Part shown: positions 15,148-23,091 of the stretch, one piece after another
Numbering within the stretch: position 1 is the first letter of the stretch
Layout: each line of letters opens with the position of its first letter
Assembly (NCBI GenBank): GCA_944415425.1
Contig: CALYBP010000014.1
Location: 1 to 39,614, forward strand
DNA from: an uncultured Ruminococcus sp.
GTDB lineage: Bacteria; Bacillota; Clostridia; Oscillospirales; Acutalibacteraceae
Direction of reading: 5' to 3'
Length of the DNA stretch: 39,614 nucleotides
Notes under the pieces: generated by a model
Database searches by the model: none
Told to the model about the DNA's origin: nothing
The model's input: the letters and a program-made list of their open reading frames with translations, nothing else
Position numbers and translations under genes: made by a program

Positions 15148-16407
15148 TTATTGTCGCTCGATATTTGCGGTTCTTGAAATTGAAAGCACTATTCCCATTT
15201 GAGCAAGCAACATTATAAGCGAGCTTCCGCCGTAGCTGAAAAACGGAAGGCTGATACCAGTATTGGGAAGCCAGTCTGTAATTACAAGAATATTGAGCAC
15301 TACCTGAATACCTATCTGCGAGGTAAGTCCGATTCCCAAAAGCTTTCCGAATTTATCCTTTGCGCGAAGTGAAAGCGTAATACCTCGCCAAACAAGCAGT
15401 GCAAAAATAAGCAAAATGATTGTAGCTCCGATAAATCCAAGCTCTTCAACTACGATAGCAAATATAAAATCGTTTTGAGGCTCAGGCAAATACAAATACT
15501 TTTGACGCGACTGTCCGAGACCGAGTCCCCACAAGCCGCCTGAACCGATAGCATAAAGCGAGTTTCTCGTCTGCCATGTAGTCTGCCACATTTTCTCATC
15601 CGTATATATCAACGCTTGACCCCAGCCGTCCATTCGGCTCATAGCGTATGAAAGGCCGCCGGTTACCGCAAGAATGAGAACAAGCACGACCATCAGCGCA
15701 AAGCCTATGAACAAATACTTTGTTTTCATTCCTCCTATATACAGCATAAGCACAGTGAGTATAGCTATGATTACTATTCCCGAATAGTGAGGTTCCAAGA
15801 ACAAAAGCATCGCTGTAGTGCCGAAAACTACCGCTCCGGGCAGTACGCTGTAACGGGCAAACTGCATTTTGTTATAGTATTTGCTTGCCCAGTGTGCAAA
15901 GAACAAAATCATCGCAAATTTAGCAATCTCTGACGGCTGAATGTTAAATCCTCCGAAAAGAGGTATCCAACGTTTTACTCCGCTGTCGCTCGGCAGAAAA
16001 AGCACAACCAAAAGCGTCAAATACGATATTGCAAGCACTATTGGAGCTATTCTGTGAAGCTTATTGTAATTAAAGAAAGACATAATGCACATAGCAAAAA
16101 GCCCTATTGCGATGAATATCAGCTGTCTTGTTAAGAAATAATAACTGTCTCCCTGTGTATAATACGAAAAAGCATAGCTTGCCGAAAACATCATTATTGT
16201 TCCTATCGTGAGCAAAATTAAAATAATTACACAAAACGGCAGGTCAATTCCCATTCCTATTGAAAAAATCTTTGTTTTTTTCATTTTACGCTGACGGGAG
16301 GGACGAACAAAAAACTTTTCCTGTTTAATTTTTTGCTCCGAATAATATTCGTCATCGTAAAATCTGTTTATATCGGCTTTAAGCATCATTCTATGATTTG
16401 GAGCCAT
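15148..16407 (-). CDS. ftsW: SEDS-family peptidoglycan glycosyltransferase FtsW/SpoVE
   Basis: A 419-residue polytopic membrane protein that polymerises lipid II with its partner class B PBP. The ATG at 16407 is 8 bases after GGAGG; a TTG at 16437 lies upstream of that site and is rejected. About 60 cytoplasmic, basic residues precede the first membrane helix, longer than in most FtsW proteins. The SEDS C-terminal signature LPNTGISLPFFSYGGSSLI is intact, as is the conserved central region (IPLFGGFNIQPSEIAKFAMI). FtsW and the sporulation form SpoVE cannot be separated by sequence reading alone; only one SEDS gene occurs here. It lies between mraY and murG, and its likely PBP partner is the PASTA protein two genes upstream. 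Confidence 0.95.
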   Translation of the reverse strand: MAPNHRMMLKADINRFYDDEYYSEQKIKQEKFFVRPSRQRKMKKTKIFSIGMGIDLPFCVIILILLTIGTIMMFSASYAFSYYTQGDSYYFLTRQLIFIAIGLFAMCIMSFFNYNKLHRIAPIVLAISYLTLLVVLFLPSDSGVKRWIPLFGGFNIQPSEIAKFAMILFFAHWASKYYNKMQFARYSVLPGAVVFGTTAMLLFLEPHYSGIVIIAILTVLMLYIGGMKTKYLFIGFALMVVLVLILAVTGGLSYAMSRMDGWGQALIYTDEKMWQTTWQTRNSLYAIGSGGLWGLGLGQSRQKYLYLPEPQNDFIFAIVVEELGFIGATIILLIFALLVWRGITLSLRAKDKFGKLLGIGLTSQIGIQVVLNILVITDWLPNTGISLPFFSYGGSSLIMLLAQMGIVLSISRTANIERQ

Positions 16408-16463
16408 ACTGCTGTCCCCTCCTTTTAATATTTTCAAAACAATCAGTTTAAAATCAAAATATC

Positions 16464-17492
16464 TTAAACACCGAAATAAACAAGAGCAAAGGAAACGGCG
16501 CCGAATACTGCTGTCACTGCGCTGAACACGGCAACAATTTTTACCTCACTCCACCCGCACATTTCAAAATGATGATGTATCGGGCTCATCTTAAACAGTC
16601 TTTTTCCGTGCGTAAGCTTAAAGTAGCTCACCTGCAAAACAACGGAAAGCTCTTCTGCAATATAAACAATTCCTATCGGCAGTAAAAGTATGGGCATATT
16701 AATTGCAAACGCAAGCGCACACACAAGTCCGCCGAGAAAAAGTGAGCCGGTATCTCCCATAAAAACTTTAGCCGGGTGAAAGTTCCAAACAAGAAATCCA
16801 AGGCACGCTCCTGCGCTTGCAGCTCCCATTGCCGTAATGCCCAAGCAATTAAGCATACTTGAGATAAGCATAAACGCAACACAGGCGAAAAATGTTATTG
16901 AACCGTCAAGTCCGTCAACACCGTCCGTAAGGTTAACTGCGTTTACCATTCCCACAATTACAACAGTTGCAATGATATAGTAGAAAAATCCCAGATCAAC
17001 TTCTCCGACAAATGGAATAACAGTTGATGTGGAGCATCCGGAAAACGCAAGCACAGCAATGTAAATTCCGGCTACAACAAACTGCAATACAAGCTTTTGC
17101 ACAGCGGTAAGTCCTAAGTTCTGTTTTTTGACAACCTTTGTAAAATCGTCAATGAAGCCTATAAGTCCGTTTGCAAGTGCAAGACCGAGACCGGCAAATA
17201 TCATCAACCCCTCTTTGGGAATATTTTCAAAATAGGTATTGATATAGTCGGCTCCCGTAAAAATATAGACAATCGTGCTTATAACCGTAACAACGGTTAT
17301 GGCGGCAATAAACATCAAACCGCCCATAATGGGTGTTCCCTGCTTGTTTTTATGCCAACTCGGTCCGATGTCAAGAATTGTCTGGCCGAAGTGAAGCTTA
17401 TGCAGATAAGGTATTAAAAATTTCCCTAGTACTGCGGATATAATAAATGCCGCAATTGCCGCACAAAAGGTCCATATTCCGTATATCATCAT
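16464..17492 (-). CDS. mraY: Phospho-N-acetylmuramoyl-pentapeptide transferase MraY
   Basis: A 342-residue polytopic enzyme that moves phospho-MurNAc-pentapeptide onto undecaprenyl phosphate, forming lipid I. The family's catalytic segments are all present: FIDDFTKVVKKQNLGLT (Asp pair), NLTDGVDGLDG, MGDTGSLFLGG and the histidine cluster PIHHHFEMCGW. About ten membrane segments are visible. Start at the first of two ATGs (17492) behind AAAGGA; the second ATG is equally possible. It follows the PBP gene directly; murE, murF and murD, which often flank mraY, are missing. Confidence 0.98.
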   Translation of the reverse strand: MMIYGIWTFCAAIAAFIISAVLGKFLIPYLHKLHFGQTILDIGPSWHKNKQGTPIMGGLMFIAAITVVTVISTIVYIFTGADYINTYFENIPKEGLMIFAGLGLALANGLIGFIDDFTKVVKKQNLGLTAVQKLVLQFVVAGIYIAVLAFSGCSTSTVIPFVGEVDLGFFYYIIATVVIVGMVNAVNLTDGVDGLDGSITFFACVAFMLISSMLNCLGITAMGAASAGACLGFLVWNFHPAKVFMGDTGSLFLGGLVCALAFAINMPILLLPIGIVYIAEELSVVLQVSYFKLTHGKRLFKMSPIHHHFEMCGWSEVKIVAVFSAVTAVFGAVSFALVYFGV

Positions 17493-17552
17493 AATTATCT
17501 GTCCTTTCAGCCTTTCAGTGAATATTAAATATCACATTATGCCTTTTTATCA

Positions 17553-19817
17553 TCAATCATTGAATGTTGCCGACGAAGAGAACGACACAGTTATAACAGT
17601 ACCGGGACTCACCGTTGTTCCCGACGCTATATCCTGAGATGTGCTCACAACGCCCGTATCAGACGCTCCGGAAAAACTTACATTCAATCCGTATGCGCTC
17701 GCAACATTATTCACCTCCGACGGCGAATATCCCACAAGATTAGGAACCATTACGGTTTCGTTCCTGCTTGAGTCGTCTGTATACAACACTATATTTCCGC
17801 CCGTGGGAACTTTGGATGAAACCGAGGGAATCTGAGCGATAACCTTTTCGCCGTCTCCCTTTACCGTCGTTGTAAAGCCGTCTGCCTTTGCAGCCGCTTC
17901 AGCTTCGCTTACAGAAATTCCGGTATAATCCCCGGCTGAAACATCAACATATTCAAGCTCGCTTTCCGTATACTCCGTTTTAATATCGAGATACGGAAGA
18001 ACCTCCGACATTATGTTTATAAAAACAGGGGATGCAACCTGAGAGCCGTAGTAAGCGTCTCCCGATGGCGTATCAAAAAATACGAGCATCGCAATCTGAG
18101 GATCATCAGCGGGAGCATAACCACAGAACGAAGCTATGTAGTCCTCGCTGAAATGACTTATTACTTTTGAACCGATTTTCTCCGATGTACCTGTTTTTCC
18201 GGCGATTTTATATCCTGCTACATAGCCGGCAGTAGCTCCTGCTGTTGCGGTGTTATATCCAAGTATCTCGTTCATCTTATCTGAGGTGGACTTTGATATA
18301 ACCTGACGCTTTACAGTCTTTTCAACATTCTTTATTACATTGCCCTGCGAATCCGTAATTTTTGAGACAACATAAGGCTCCAGAACATATCCTCCGTTTG
18401 CAACAGCGGATACGGCCGTAACCATTTGAATAGGTGTTATCGCAAAGTTCTGACCGAACGATGCAACCGCCAAGTCAACTTCCGTCATTTCTCCGTCAGC
18501 CCAGAAGGTATCTTCCGCCTCGCCGGGGAGGTCAATTCCGGTCTTTTGGGAAAATCCAAAACCCTGATAATACTGATTAAACTTATTCATTCCGACAAGC
18601 TGACCGATTTGAATAAACGCAGGGTTACAGGAGTTGCATATTGCCTGAACAAAGTTTTGTGAACCGTGTCCTCCCAACTCATGACAATGGATAGTTTTAT
18701 CGCTGACAGTCATAGAACCCGTGCAGTTAAATGAGGTATTGTCGCTTATTTTGCCTTCTTCAAGCGCCATAGAAGCCGTGCAGATTTTGAAAACAGAACC
18801 CGGCATATATGTATCCGTTATCGCTTTGTTACGCCACATAGCTGCAAGCGCCTCGTTTTCTGCCTGTAACTGCTCATCCTCCGGAAGCTTCTTAATTTCT
18901 TTTTTAGTTTCTTCCGGCAATGTAAACGGGTCGTTGAGGTCATAACCGCCTACGGTAACCATTGAAATAATAGCACCCGTATTTACATCCATAGCTATAC
19001 AAACGCCTCTGTTAAGTACATTGTTATCAGCTATTCCCTGTTTCATATACTTTTCGCAGATAGACTGAACGGTCTCATCAATGGTTAGATATATATTGTT
19101 TCCGTCCTCAGCCTCAACGCTCTGTTCGTACTTAAAAGGCATATCGGTTCCCTGAGCATTTTTTGCTGTGATTATTCTTCCCGGAGTGCCGGACAAATAA
19201 TCATCATACTGGTATTCCACGCCCTCAAGTCCCTGTTCTTCACTTCCGGTAAATCCGATTACGCAGGAAGCAAGGTCGTTTTGAGGATAATAGCGCTTAT
19301 AATCGTCAAGAAGCTGAACGACGCTCCCGCAGTCGTATTCGTCTGAAAGCTCATCAATAAGCTCCAATACTTTGTCTCTTGCTTCAGCCTCTATCTTTCT
19401 CTTTACCACTACATAATAGCTTTCCTGAGTTGTCTTTTCGTACACATTATCATAGTCAAGCTCAAGAATTTCTGACAATCCCTTCGCCGCAGCCTCTCTT
19501 TGTTCATCGTTTTCAAAATATATAGGAGATAAAACGACCTGCCAAACCGAAGCGCTTTCCGCAAGGACCTTTCCGTTTGAGTCATATATTGTTCCGCGTT
19601 TTGCAGGTATCGTAGTGTCCTTCAGCTGTTGTGCGACCGCAGCCTCCTGGAGCGTACTGCCATCGACTATCGTAAGAAAACCGAGTCGCGCTATCGCAGC
19701 GCCGAAGCCTACTACCAATATCATTATAATCAAAACAGCGGTGCGCTGTCTTAAACGCTGATTCGGACCTTTTGCGGCTTTTTTTGAATTTTTGTGTATT
19801 TTACCGTTGTTTTCCAA
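17553..19817 (-). CDS. Class B penicillin-binding protein with two PASTA domains (FtsI/SpoVD type)
   Basis: A 754-residue septal D,D-transpeptidase. The start taken is TTG at 19817, 7 bases after AAGGAG; no ATG fits. A short basic cytoplasmic tail, a membrane anchor (about 27-49) and a dimerisation domain (RGTIYDSNGKVLA, 74-86) precede the transpeptidase domain. Active-site motifs are S341-V-F-K344, S396-C-N398 and K541-T-G543. Two PASTA domains form the C-terminus (about 620-680 and 685-752). Bacillus has two such genes here (pbpB and spoVD); this cluster has one, so it may serve vegetative septation, sporulation or both. It probably works with the SEDS protein encoded two genes downstream. 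An intrinsic terminator separates it from ftsL, so it may need its own promoter or read-through; none is obvious in the 80-base leader. Confidence 0.95.
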   Translation of the reverse strand: MENNGKIHKNSKKAAKGPNQRLRQRTAVLIIMILVVGFGAAIARLGFLTIVDGSTLQEAAVAQQLKDTTIPAKRGTIYDSNGKVLAESASVWQVVLSPIYFENDEQREAAAKGLSEILELDYDNVYEKTTQESYYVVVKRKIEAEARDKVLELIDELSDEYDCGSVVQLLDDYKRYYPQNDLASCVIGFTGSEEQGLEGVEYQYDDYLSGTPGRIITAKNAQGTDMPFKYEQSVEAEDGNNIYLTIDETVQSICEKYMKQGIADNNVLNRGVCIAMDVNTGAIISMVTVGGYDLNDPFTLPEETKKEIKKLPEDEQLQAENEALAAMWRNKAITDTYMPGSVFKICTASMALEEGKISDNTSFNCTGSMTVSDKTIHCHELGGHGSQNFVQAICNSCNPAFIQIGQLVGMNKFNQYYQGFGFSQKTGIDLPGEAEDTFWADGEMTEVDLAVASFGQNFAITPIQMVTAVSAVANGGYVLEPYVVSKITDSQGNVIKNVEKTVKRQVISKSTSDKMNEILGYNTATAGATAGYVAGYKIAGKTGTSEKIGSKVISHFSEDYIASFCGYAPADDPQIAMLVFFDTPSGDAYYGSQVASPVFINIMSEVLPYLDIKTEYTESELEYVDVSAGDYTGISVSEAEAAAKADGFTTTVKGDGEKVIAQIPSVSSKVPTGGNIVLYTDDSSRNETVMVPNLVGYSPSEVNNVASAYGLNVSFSGASDTGVVSTSQDIASGTTVSPGTVITVSFSSSATFND

Positions 19818-19899
19818 GATTATGCTCCTTCCACCGCAAGTAAACAAATTGTTTGCTGCACTAAAACCTTTTCAGGGAGAACACACAGCCGTATATACC

Positions 19900-19929
19900 G
19901 AAAAAAGAGTCAAGACGCAGTCTTAACTC
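19900..19929 (-). terminator. Intrinsic terminator or attenuator between ftsL and the PBP gene
   Basis: A 10-bp stem (19907-19916 with 19920-19929, one G-U pair) has a 3-base loop and is followed on the minus strand by six T's (19901-19906). It lies about 40 bases past the ftsL stop, inside the division cluster. Confidence 0.75.
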
Positions 19930-19968
19930 TCATTCTTTCATTATATATGTATTAACTTTAAATGAATG

Positions 19969-20523
19969 TTATGACCAAAGATTTTTTATGGAATCAATAA
20001 AGCGAGCAAAGATATTATCACTCTGCTCGGCAGAAACCTCTGCCTTATCTCCGCCCGAAAGAGTAACGAACTCTTTTTGAGCGTTAGATGCCTTGGTCAT
20101 ACCAAGCACATTTTCAGCGTACTCCTCAATTTCCGAATTTGACAGAGTAGCTTCGACTTTCATCTGATTTTGAGTATAGATGCTTTGCGTATCCGAAAGC
20201 AGCGACTTTGCCGATATAATTTCCTGATTAAGTTCAGTCAGCTGAACCTGACCTACGATAATAAGTCCTATCACAAACGCAACCGCCGCTCCGCCTATGC
20301 CTCCCACAATCAGTTTGAGAGGATTGTGTCTGCGCCGTCTGATTCTGTTAATTTCATCCTCAGGCAGTGTAACAACTTTGCCCGCCGTCTTGGACTTTTT
20401 GACCTTCTGCTTCTTACTAAACTCATCGTCCCTGCGTTTGGGAGCCGCCGTACCGTTTACATAATCAGCGTCATCATCAAAAAGACTTAAATCATACGCT
20501 GCGTTAATGTTTTCATATGCCAT
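19969..20523 (-). CDS. ftsL: FtsL-like septum formation protein
   Basis: A 184-residue bitopic membrane protein in the ftsL position of the cluster. The cytoplasmic N-terminus (1-67) is charged and ends in an arginine patch, RIRRRR. A single membrane helix covers about 70-92. The following region (93-150) reads as a leucine-rich coiled coil, with the NVLGMTKA block typical of FtsL/DivIC septum-formation proteins near 137-145. In the divisome FtsL forms a complex with FtsQ and DivIC and helps activate the FtsW-PBP pair. It is longer than most FtsL proteins because of the extended N-terminus and acidic tail. The ribosome site is weak (AGGA close to the ATG). Sequence conservation in this family is low, so the name rests on topology and position. 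Confidence 0.8.
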   Translation of the reverse strand: MAYENINAAYDLSLFDDDADYVNGTAAPKRRDDEFSKKQKVKKSKTAGKVVTLPEDEINRIRRRRHNPLKLIVGGIGGAAVAFVIGLIIVGQVQLTELNQEIISAKSLLSDTQSIYTQNQMKVEATLSNSEIEEYAENVLGMTKASNAQKEFVTLSGGDKAEVSAEQSDNIFARFIDSIKNLWS

Positions 20524-20651
20524 TATTCCTGCACCTTATACTTTCTTTATCAAAAATTTTCATAAAACACACGACTTTTAAGTTTTATTTCCATAAAACA
20601 AAAAAGTTTCAATTTTTTAACAATTATCGCTAACTGTCAACCACACAATCT

Positions 20652-20667
20652 GTTCTCCGCGGAGAAC
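20652..20667. repeat. Perfect 16-bp palindrome in the rsmH-ftsL spacer
   Basis: GTTCTCCGCGGAGAAC is fully self-complementary. No T-run follows it, so it is not a terminator. On the minus strand a TTGACA lies 12 bases further on (20635-20640), although no good -10 is found at 16-18 bases. It may be an operator for a dimeric regulator controlling expression from ftsL onward. Confidence 0.45.
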
Positions 20668-20802
20668 CTAATCCAAGTAATCCATATATGTAGTAATTAC
20701 AAACACGACATACACTATTGCTTGTATTTGTAATATTCTTTACAACTTTGTTATATTTTACTACAAATAAGTTACTTTGTCCATAGCTGAGAAGAAAATA
20801 TT

Positions 20803-21726
20803 TTATATTTTTTCGCATATTCTCAACTTTGCACTTCTTGCTCTCGGGTTTGCGCTTATTTCTGTTTCATTTGCACAAACAGGTTTCCTTGTAATAAGCT
20901 TTGCTTTCGGAACATTTCCACATACACAAATAGGAAAATCCTTAGGACAGGTGCAGCCCTGACACCAAGAAGCCATTTTTTGCTTGACGATTCTGTCTTC
21001 AAGAGAATGGAATGTTATGACGGCAAGCCGTCCTCCGCTTCCTAACATTTCAAAAGCTCCGTCAAGTCCTCTCTCAAGTGCGCCGAGCTCGTCATTGACG
21101 GCTATACGCAATGCCTGAAATGTTTTCCTTGCGGGATGACCGTCCCGTCTTACCTTTTGCGGAACATGGCTTTTGATGATTTCTGCAAGCTCAAGAGTGG
21201 TTTTTATCGGCGAGTTTTGTCTTGAATCGACTATACCGCTTGCAATAGAAGCAGCATACTTTTCTTCGCCGTAGCTTGAAATTATGCGCCTCAGCTCTTC
21301 ATACGGAAGATTGTTAACAAGCTCTCCCGCAGTGGTTCCGCTTTGGCTCATTCTCATGTCGAGCGGAGCATCCTCATGAAACGAAAAACCTCTCTCAGGT
21401 GTGTCAAGCTGATGTGATGACACCCCTATATCAAGCAAAACTCCGTCGAGCCGTCCTACTCCGCGGCGGTGCAAAAGCTCTTTCATATCAGCGTAGTTTC
21501 CCTTGATTATTATTGAGTTATCGTTATCTTTGAATTTTTGAGTTAGAACGGTTATTGCGTCGGGATCACGGTCTATTGAAATCAACTTGCCCGTTGTAAG
21601 GCGCTTTAATATTTCTCCGCTGTGACCTCCTCCGCCAGCCGTACCGTCAACATAAATACCGTTTTCCTTTATATTGAGCCCGTCAACGGATTCATTAAGA
21701 AGCACGGAAATATGTGAAAATTCCAT
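20803..21726 (-). CDS. rsmH: 16S rRNA (cytosine-1402-N4)-methyltransferase RsmH
   Basis: A 307-residue SAM-dependent enzyme that methylates N4 of C1402 in the 16S rRNA decoding centre. The start MEFSHISVLLNESVDGL is typical. The SAM-binding DGTAGGGGHSG (about 28-38) and the later conserved GVLLDIGVSSHQLDTPERGF and LAVITFHSLEDRIVK are all present. The ATG at 21726 follows AAGGAGGAAACT. A Cys-rich patch near 275-292 (CQGCTCPKDFPICVCGN) is a normal feature of the clostridial form. It lies 10 bases downstream of mraZ, the standard mraZ-rsmH pair. Confidence 0.98.
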   Translation of the reverse strand: MEFSHISVLLNESVDGLNIKENGIYVDGTAGGGGHSGEILKRLTTGKLISIDRDPDAITVLTQKFKDNDNSIIIKGNYADMKELLHRRGVGRLDGVLLDIGVSSHQLDTPERGFSFHEDAPLDMRMSQSGTTAGELVNNLPYEELRRIISSYGEEKYAASIASGIVDSRQNSPIKTTLELAEIIKSHVPQKVRRDGHPARKTFQALRIAVNDELGALERGLDGAFEMLGSGGRLAVITFHSLEDRIVKQKMASWCQGCTCPKDFPICVCGNVPKAKLITRKPVCANETEISANPRARSAKLRICEKI

Positions 21727-21736
21727 AGTTTCCTCC

Positions 21737-22156
21737 TTAAAGTTTCAGCATTGACAGAGCCTGTGCAACAGTATCTTTCTGAGAAGCCATAAACTCATCA
21801 AATTTAACGCTGCTCCAAATTTCAATTCTGTTATTCATTCCAATAACAAGAGCTTCTCCTTCAATTTCGGCAAATTCCCTTAAATTCTGAGGTATAATCA
21901 CCCTACCCTGAGCATTAGGCGTCACCTCCACGGCAGTAGCCGTAAAAGTGTACTGTAACGCCATTGCCTTATCGGCGGGAAGCTCCATAATTTTTGAGCA
22001 TACAGAATCAAACTGTTCGGCTGACATCGCCTGAATACAGCGATTACCGAAACCCCTCGCAAAATAAAATGTGCTTCCGAGCTCTTCACGGAACTTTACG
22101 GGCAAAACAATTCTTCCCTTTGAATCAATAGAATGATTTGACATTCCGGAAAACAT
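21737..22156 (-). CDS. mraZ: Transcriptional regulator MraZ
   Basis: A 139-residue AbrB-like DNA-binding protein that regulates its own division and cell wall operon. The start is ATG at 22156 (MFSGMSNHSIDSKGR), which matches the usual family N-terminus MFxGxxxHxIDxKGR; an in-frame GTG at 22165 is upstream of this and overlaps the G-rich ribosome site. Both halves of the protein carry the MraZ motif (D-KGRIVLPVKFREEL near 12-27 and PNAQGRVIIPQNLREFA near 84-100). Three direct repeats lie between its promoter and start codon and fit the spacing of MraZ boxes, suggesting autoregulation. Confidence 0.97.
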   Translation of the reverse strand: MFSGMSNHSIDSKGRIVLPVKFREELGSTFYFARGFGNRCIQAMSAEQFDSVCSKIMELPADKAMALQYTFTATAVEVTPNAQGRVIIPQNLREFAEIEGEALVIGMNNRIEIWSSVKFDEFMASQKDTVAQALSMLKL

Positions 22157-22206
22157 TATGCCCACCCCCTAAAAAGCTCAAAATCACTTTAAAAACGAAT
22201 ATTTCA

Positions 22207-22231
22207 GTCACCAAATGTCACGATGTGTCAC
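22207..22231 (-). promoter_or_regulatory. Candidate MraZ boxes: three GTGAC repeats with 10-base period
   Basis: On the minus strand GTGAC occurs at 22227-22231, 22217-22221 and 22207-22211, each separated by 5 bases. Tandem short repeats with 5-base gaps upstream of mraZ are the known MraZ target layout (TGGGN repeats in E. coli). They lie just downstream of the predicted start site (about 22236), a position suited to repression. Confidence 0.75.
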
Positions 22232-22242
22232 CGTTCGATTTC

Positions 22243-22271
22243 ATTATACCTTATGAAAACAGAAAAATCAA
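22243..22271 (-). promoter_or_regulatory. Promoter of the mraZ division and cell wall operon
   Basis: On the minus strand TTGATT (22266-22271) and a perfect TATAAT (22243-22248) are separated by 17 bases. The predicted start near 22236 gives an 80-nt leader carrying the MraZ boxes. Confidence 0.75.
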
Positions 22272-22375
22272 GTAAAAGTTACGAATATTATCAAAATAAT
22301 TTACAAAATTTGCGCTTTTTATTAATTTTGAAATAATTTTAATAATATTGCAAATTATAATTCTTTTAATGCAAT

Positions 22376-22414
22376 AAAAAAGCCGAAAACACACGACAGA
22401 CGGTATGTTTTCGG
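22376..22414 (-). terminator. Second intrinsic terminator after nrdR
   Basis: A perfect 9-bp stem CCGAAAACA / TGTTTTCGG (22383-22391 with 22406-22414) has a 14-base loop, followed on the minus strand by six T's. It lies downstream of the first nrdR terminator and upstream of the mraZ promoter. Confidence 0.75.
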
Positions 22415-22439
22415 ACTGCAAATATTACTTGAAATTTTA

Positions 22440-22500
22440 AAATATTACAAAACGCCCCTAAAAGTTACAAACATATGTTTGCCTGTAACCTTCAGAGGCG
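22440..22500 (-). terminator. First intrinsic terminator after nrdR
   Basis: A long interrupted stem (22453-22469 region with 22484-22500), including GTTACA/TGTAAC and CGCCCCT/AGAGGCG, is followed on the minus strand by TTTTGTAATATTTT. It starts 14 bases past the nrdR stop. Confidence 0.75.
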
Positions 22501-22513
22501 AAAATAATTCAAA

Positions 22514-22972
22514 TTATTTTTTTTCGGTCAAAAGTTTATTCAGTTCATCCATAAAGGTATTTATATCTTTAAACTGCCTGTAAACAGATGCAAAACGCAC
22601 ATAGGATACCTCGTCGATATTTTTCAGCTGTTCCATAGCAAGCTCTCCGATTTGCAGAGTTGTTACCTCTCTGTCAAGCGTACTCTGAAGTTTTGTTTCA
22701 ATTCGGTCAACCATTTCTTCAATCTGCTCAATAGATACCGGCCTTTTTTCACAAGCACGCAAAATTCCGGCTGTAAGCTTATTGCGGTCAAAAACTTCTC
22801 TTGACTTGTCTCGCTTAACTACAATAAGCGGGACGGTTTCAATTACCTCGTGGGTTGTAAAACGCTTTCCGCAGGCGAGACATTCCCTTCTTCTGCGAAT
22901 TCTCTCTCCGTCGTCGGCAGAACGAGAGTCTATTACCTTGCTTTCTTCATAACCGCAGTACGGACACTTCAT
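22514..22972 (-). CDS. nrdR: NrdR, transcriptional repressor of ribonucleotide reductase genes
   Basis: A 152-residue zinc-ribbon/ATP-cone regulator. C3, C6, C31 and C34 ([10 protein letters not shown] ... CLACGKRF) form the zinc ribbon that binds NrdR boxes; the ATP-cone (about 46-136) senses (d)ATP. The start is ATG at 22972 with a GAGGTG site 6 bases upstream. An upstream in-frame ATG (23005) overlaps the -10 of the gene's own promoter and is rejected. No ribonucleotide reductase gene is in the window, so it acts in trans. It has its own promoter and two terminators. Confidence 0.97.
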   Translation of the reverse strand: MKCPYCGYEESKVIDSRSADDGERIRRRRECLACGKRFTTHEVIETVPLIVVKRDKSREVFDRNKLTAGILRACEKRPVSIEQIEEMVDRIETKLQSTLDREVTTLQIGELAMEQLKNIDEVSYVRFASVYRQFKDINTFMDELNKLLTEKK

Positions 22973-23004
22973 AAACAGCACCTCAACAATTATTCTATAA
23001 TGCA

Positions 23005-23032
23005 ATTATAACATAAATTACCTAAATTTCAA
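23005..23032 (-). promoter_or_regulatory. Promoter of nrdR
   Basis: On the minus strand TTGAAA (23027-23032) and a perfect TATAAT (23005-23010) are separated by 16 bases, about 33 bases before the nrdR ATG. Confidence 0.7.
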
Positions 23033-23091
23033 GTGACGATTATTTACAAAACCGTTACACTTCAGTTATAAATTCGCCTTTTCAGCGGTAG

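Noticed and set aside
20630..20818. 62-codon minus-strand frame after rsmH
   Set aside because: No ribosome site, overlaps the rsmH end, and its composition does not look like a protein; the spacer more likely holds regulatory sequence.
22973..23005. Longer nrdR start at the ATG at 23005
   Set aside because: It overlaps the TATAAT of the gene's promoter, and NrdR proteins start with MKCPxC.
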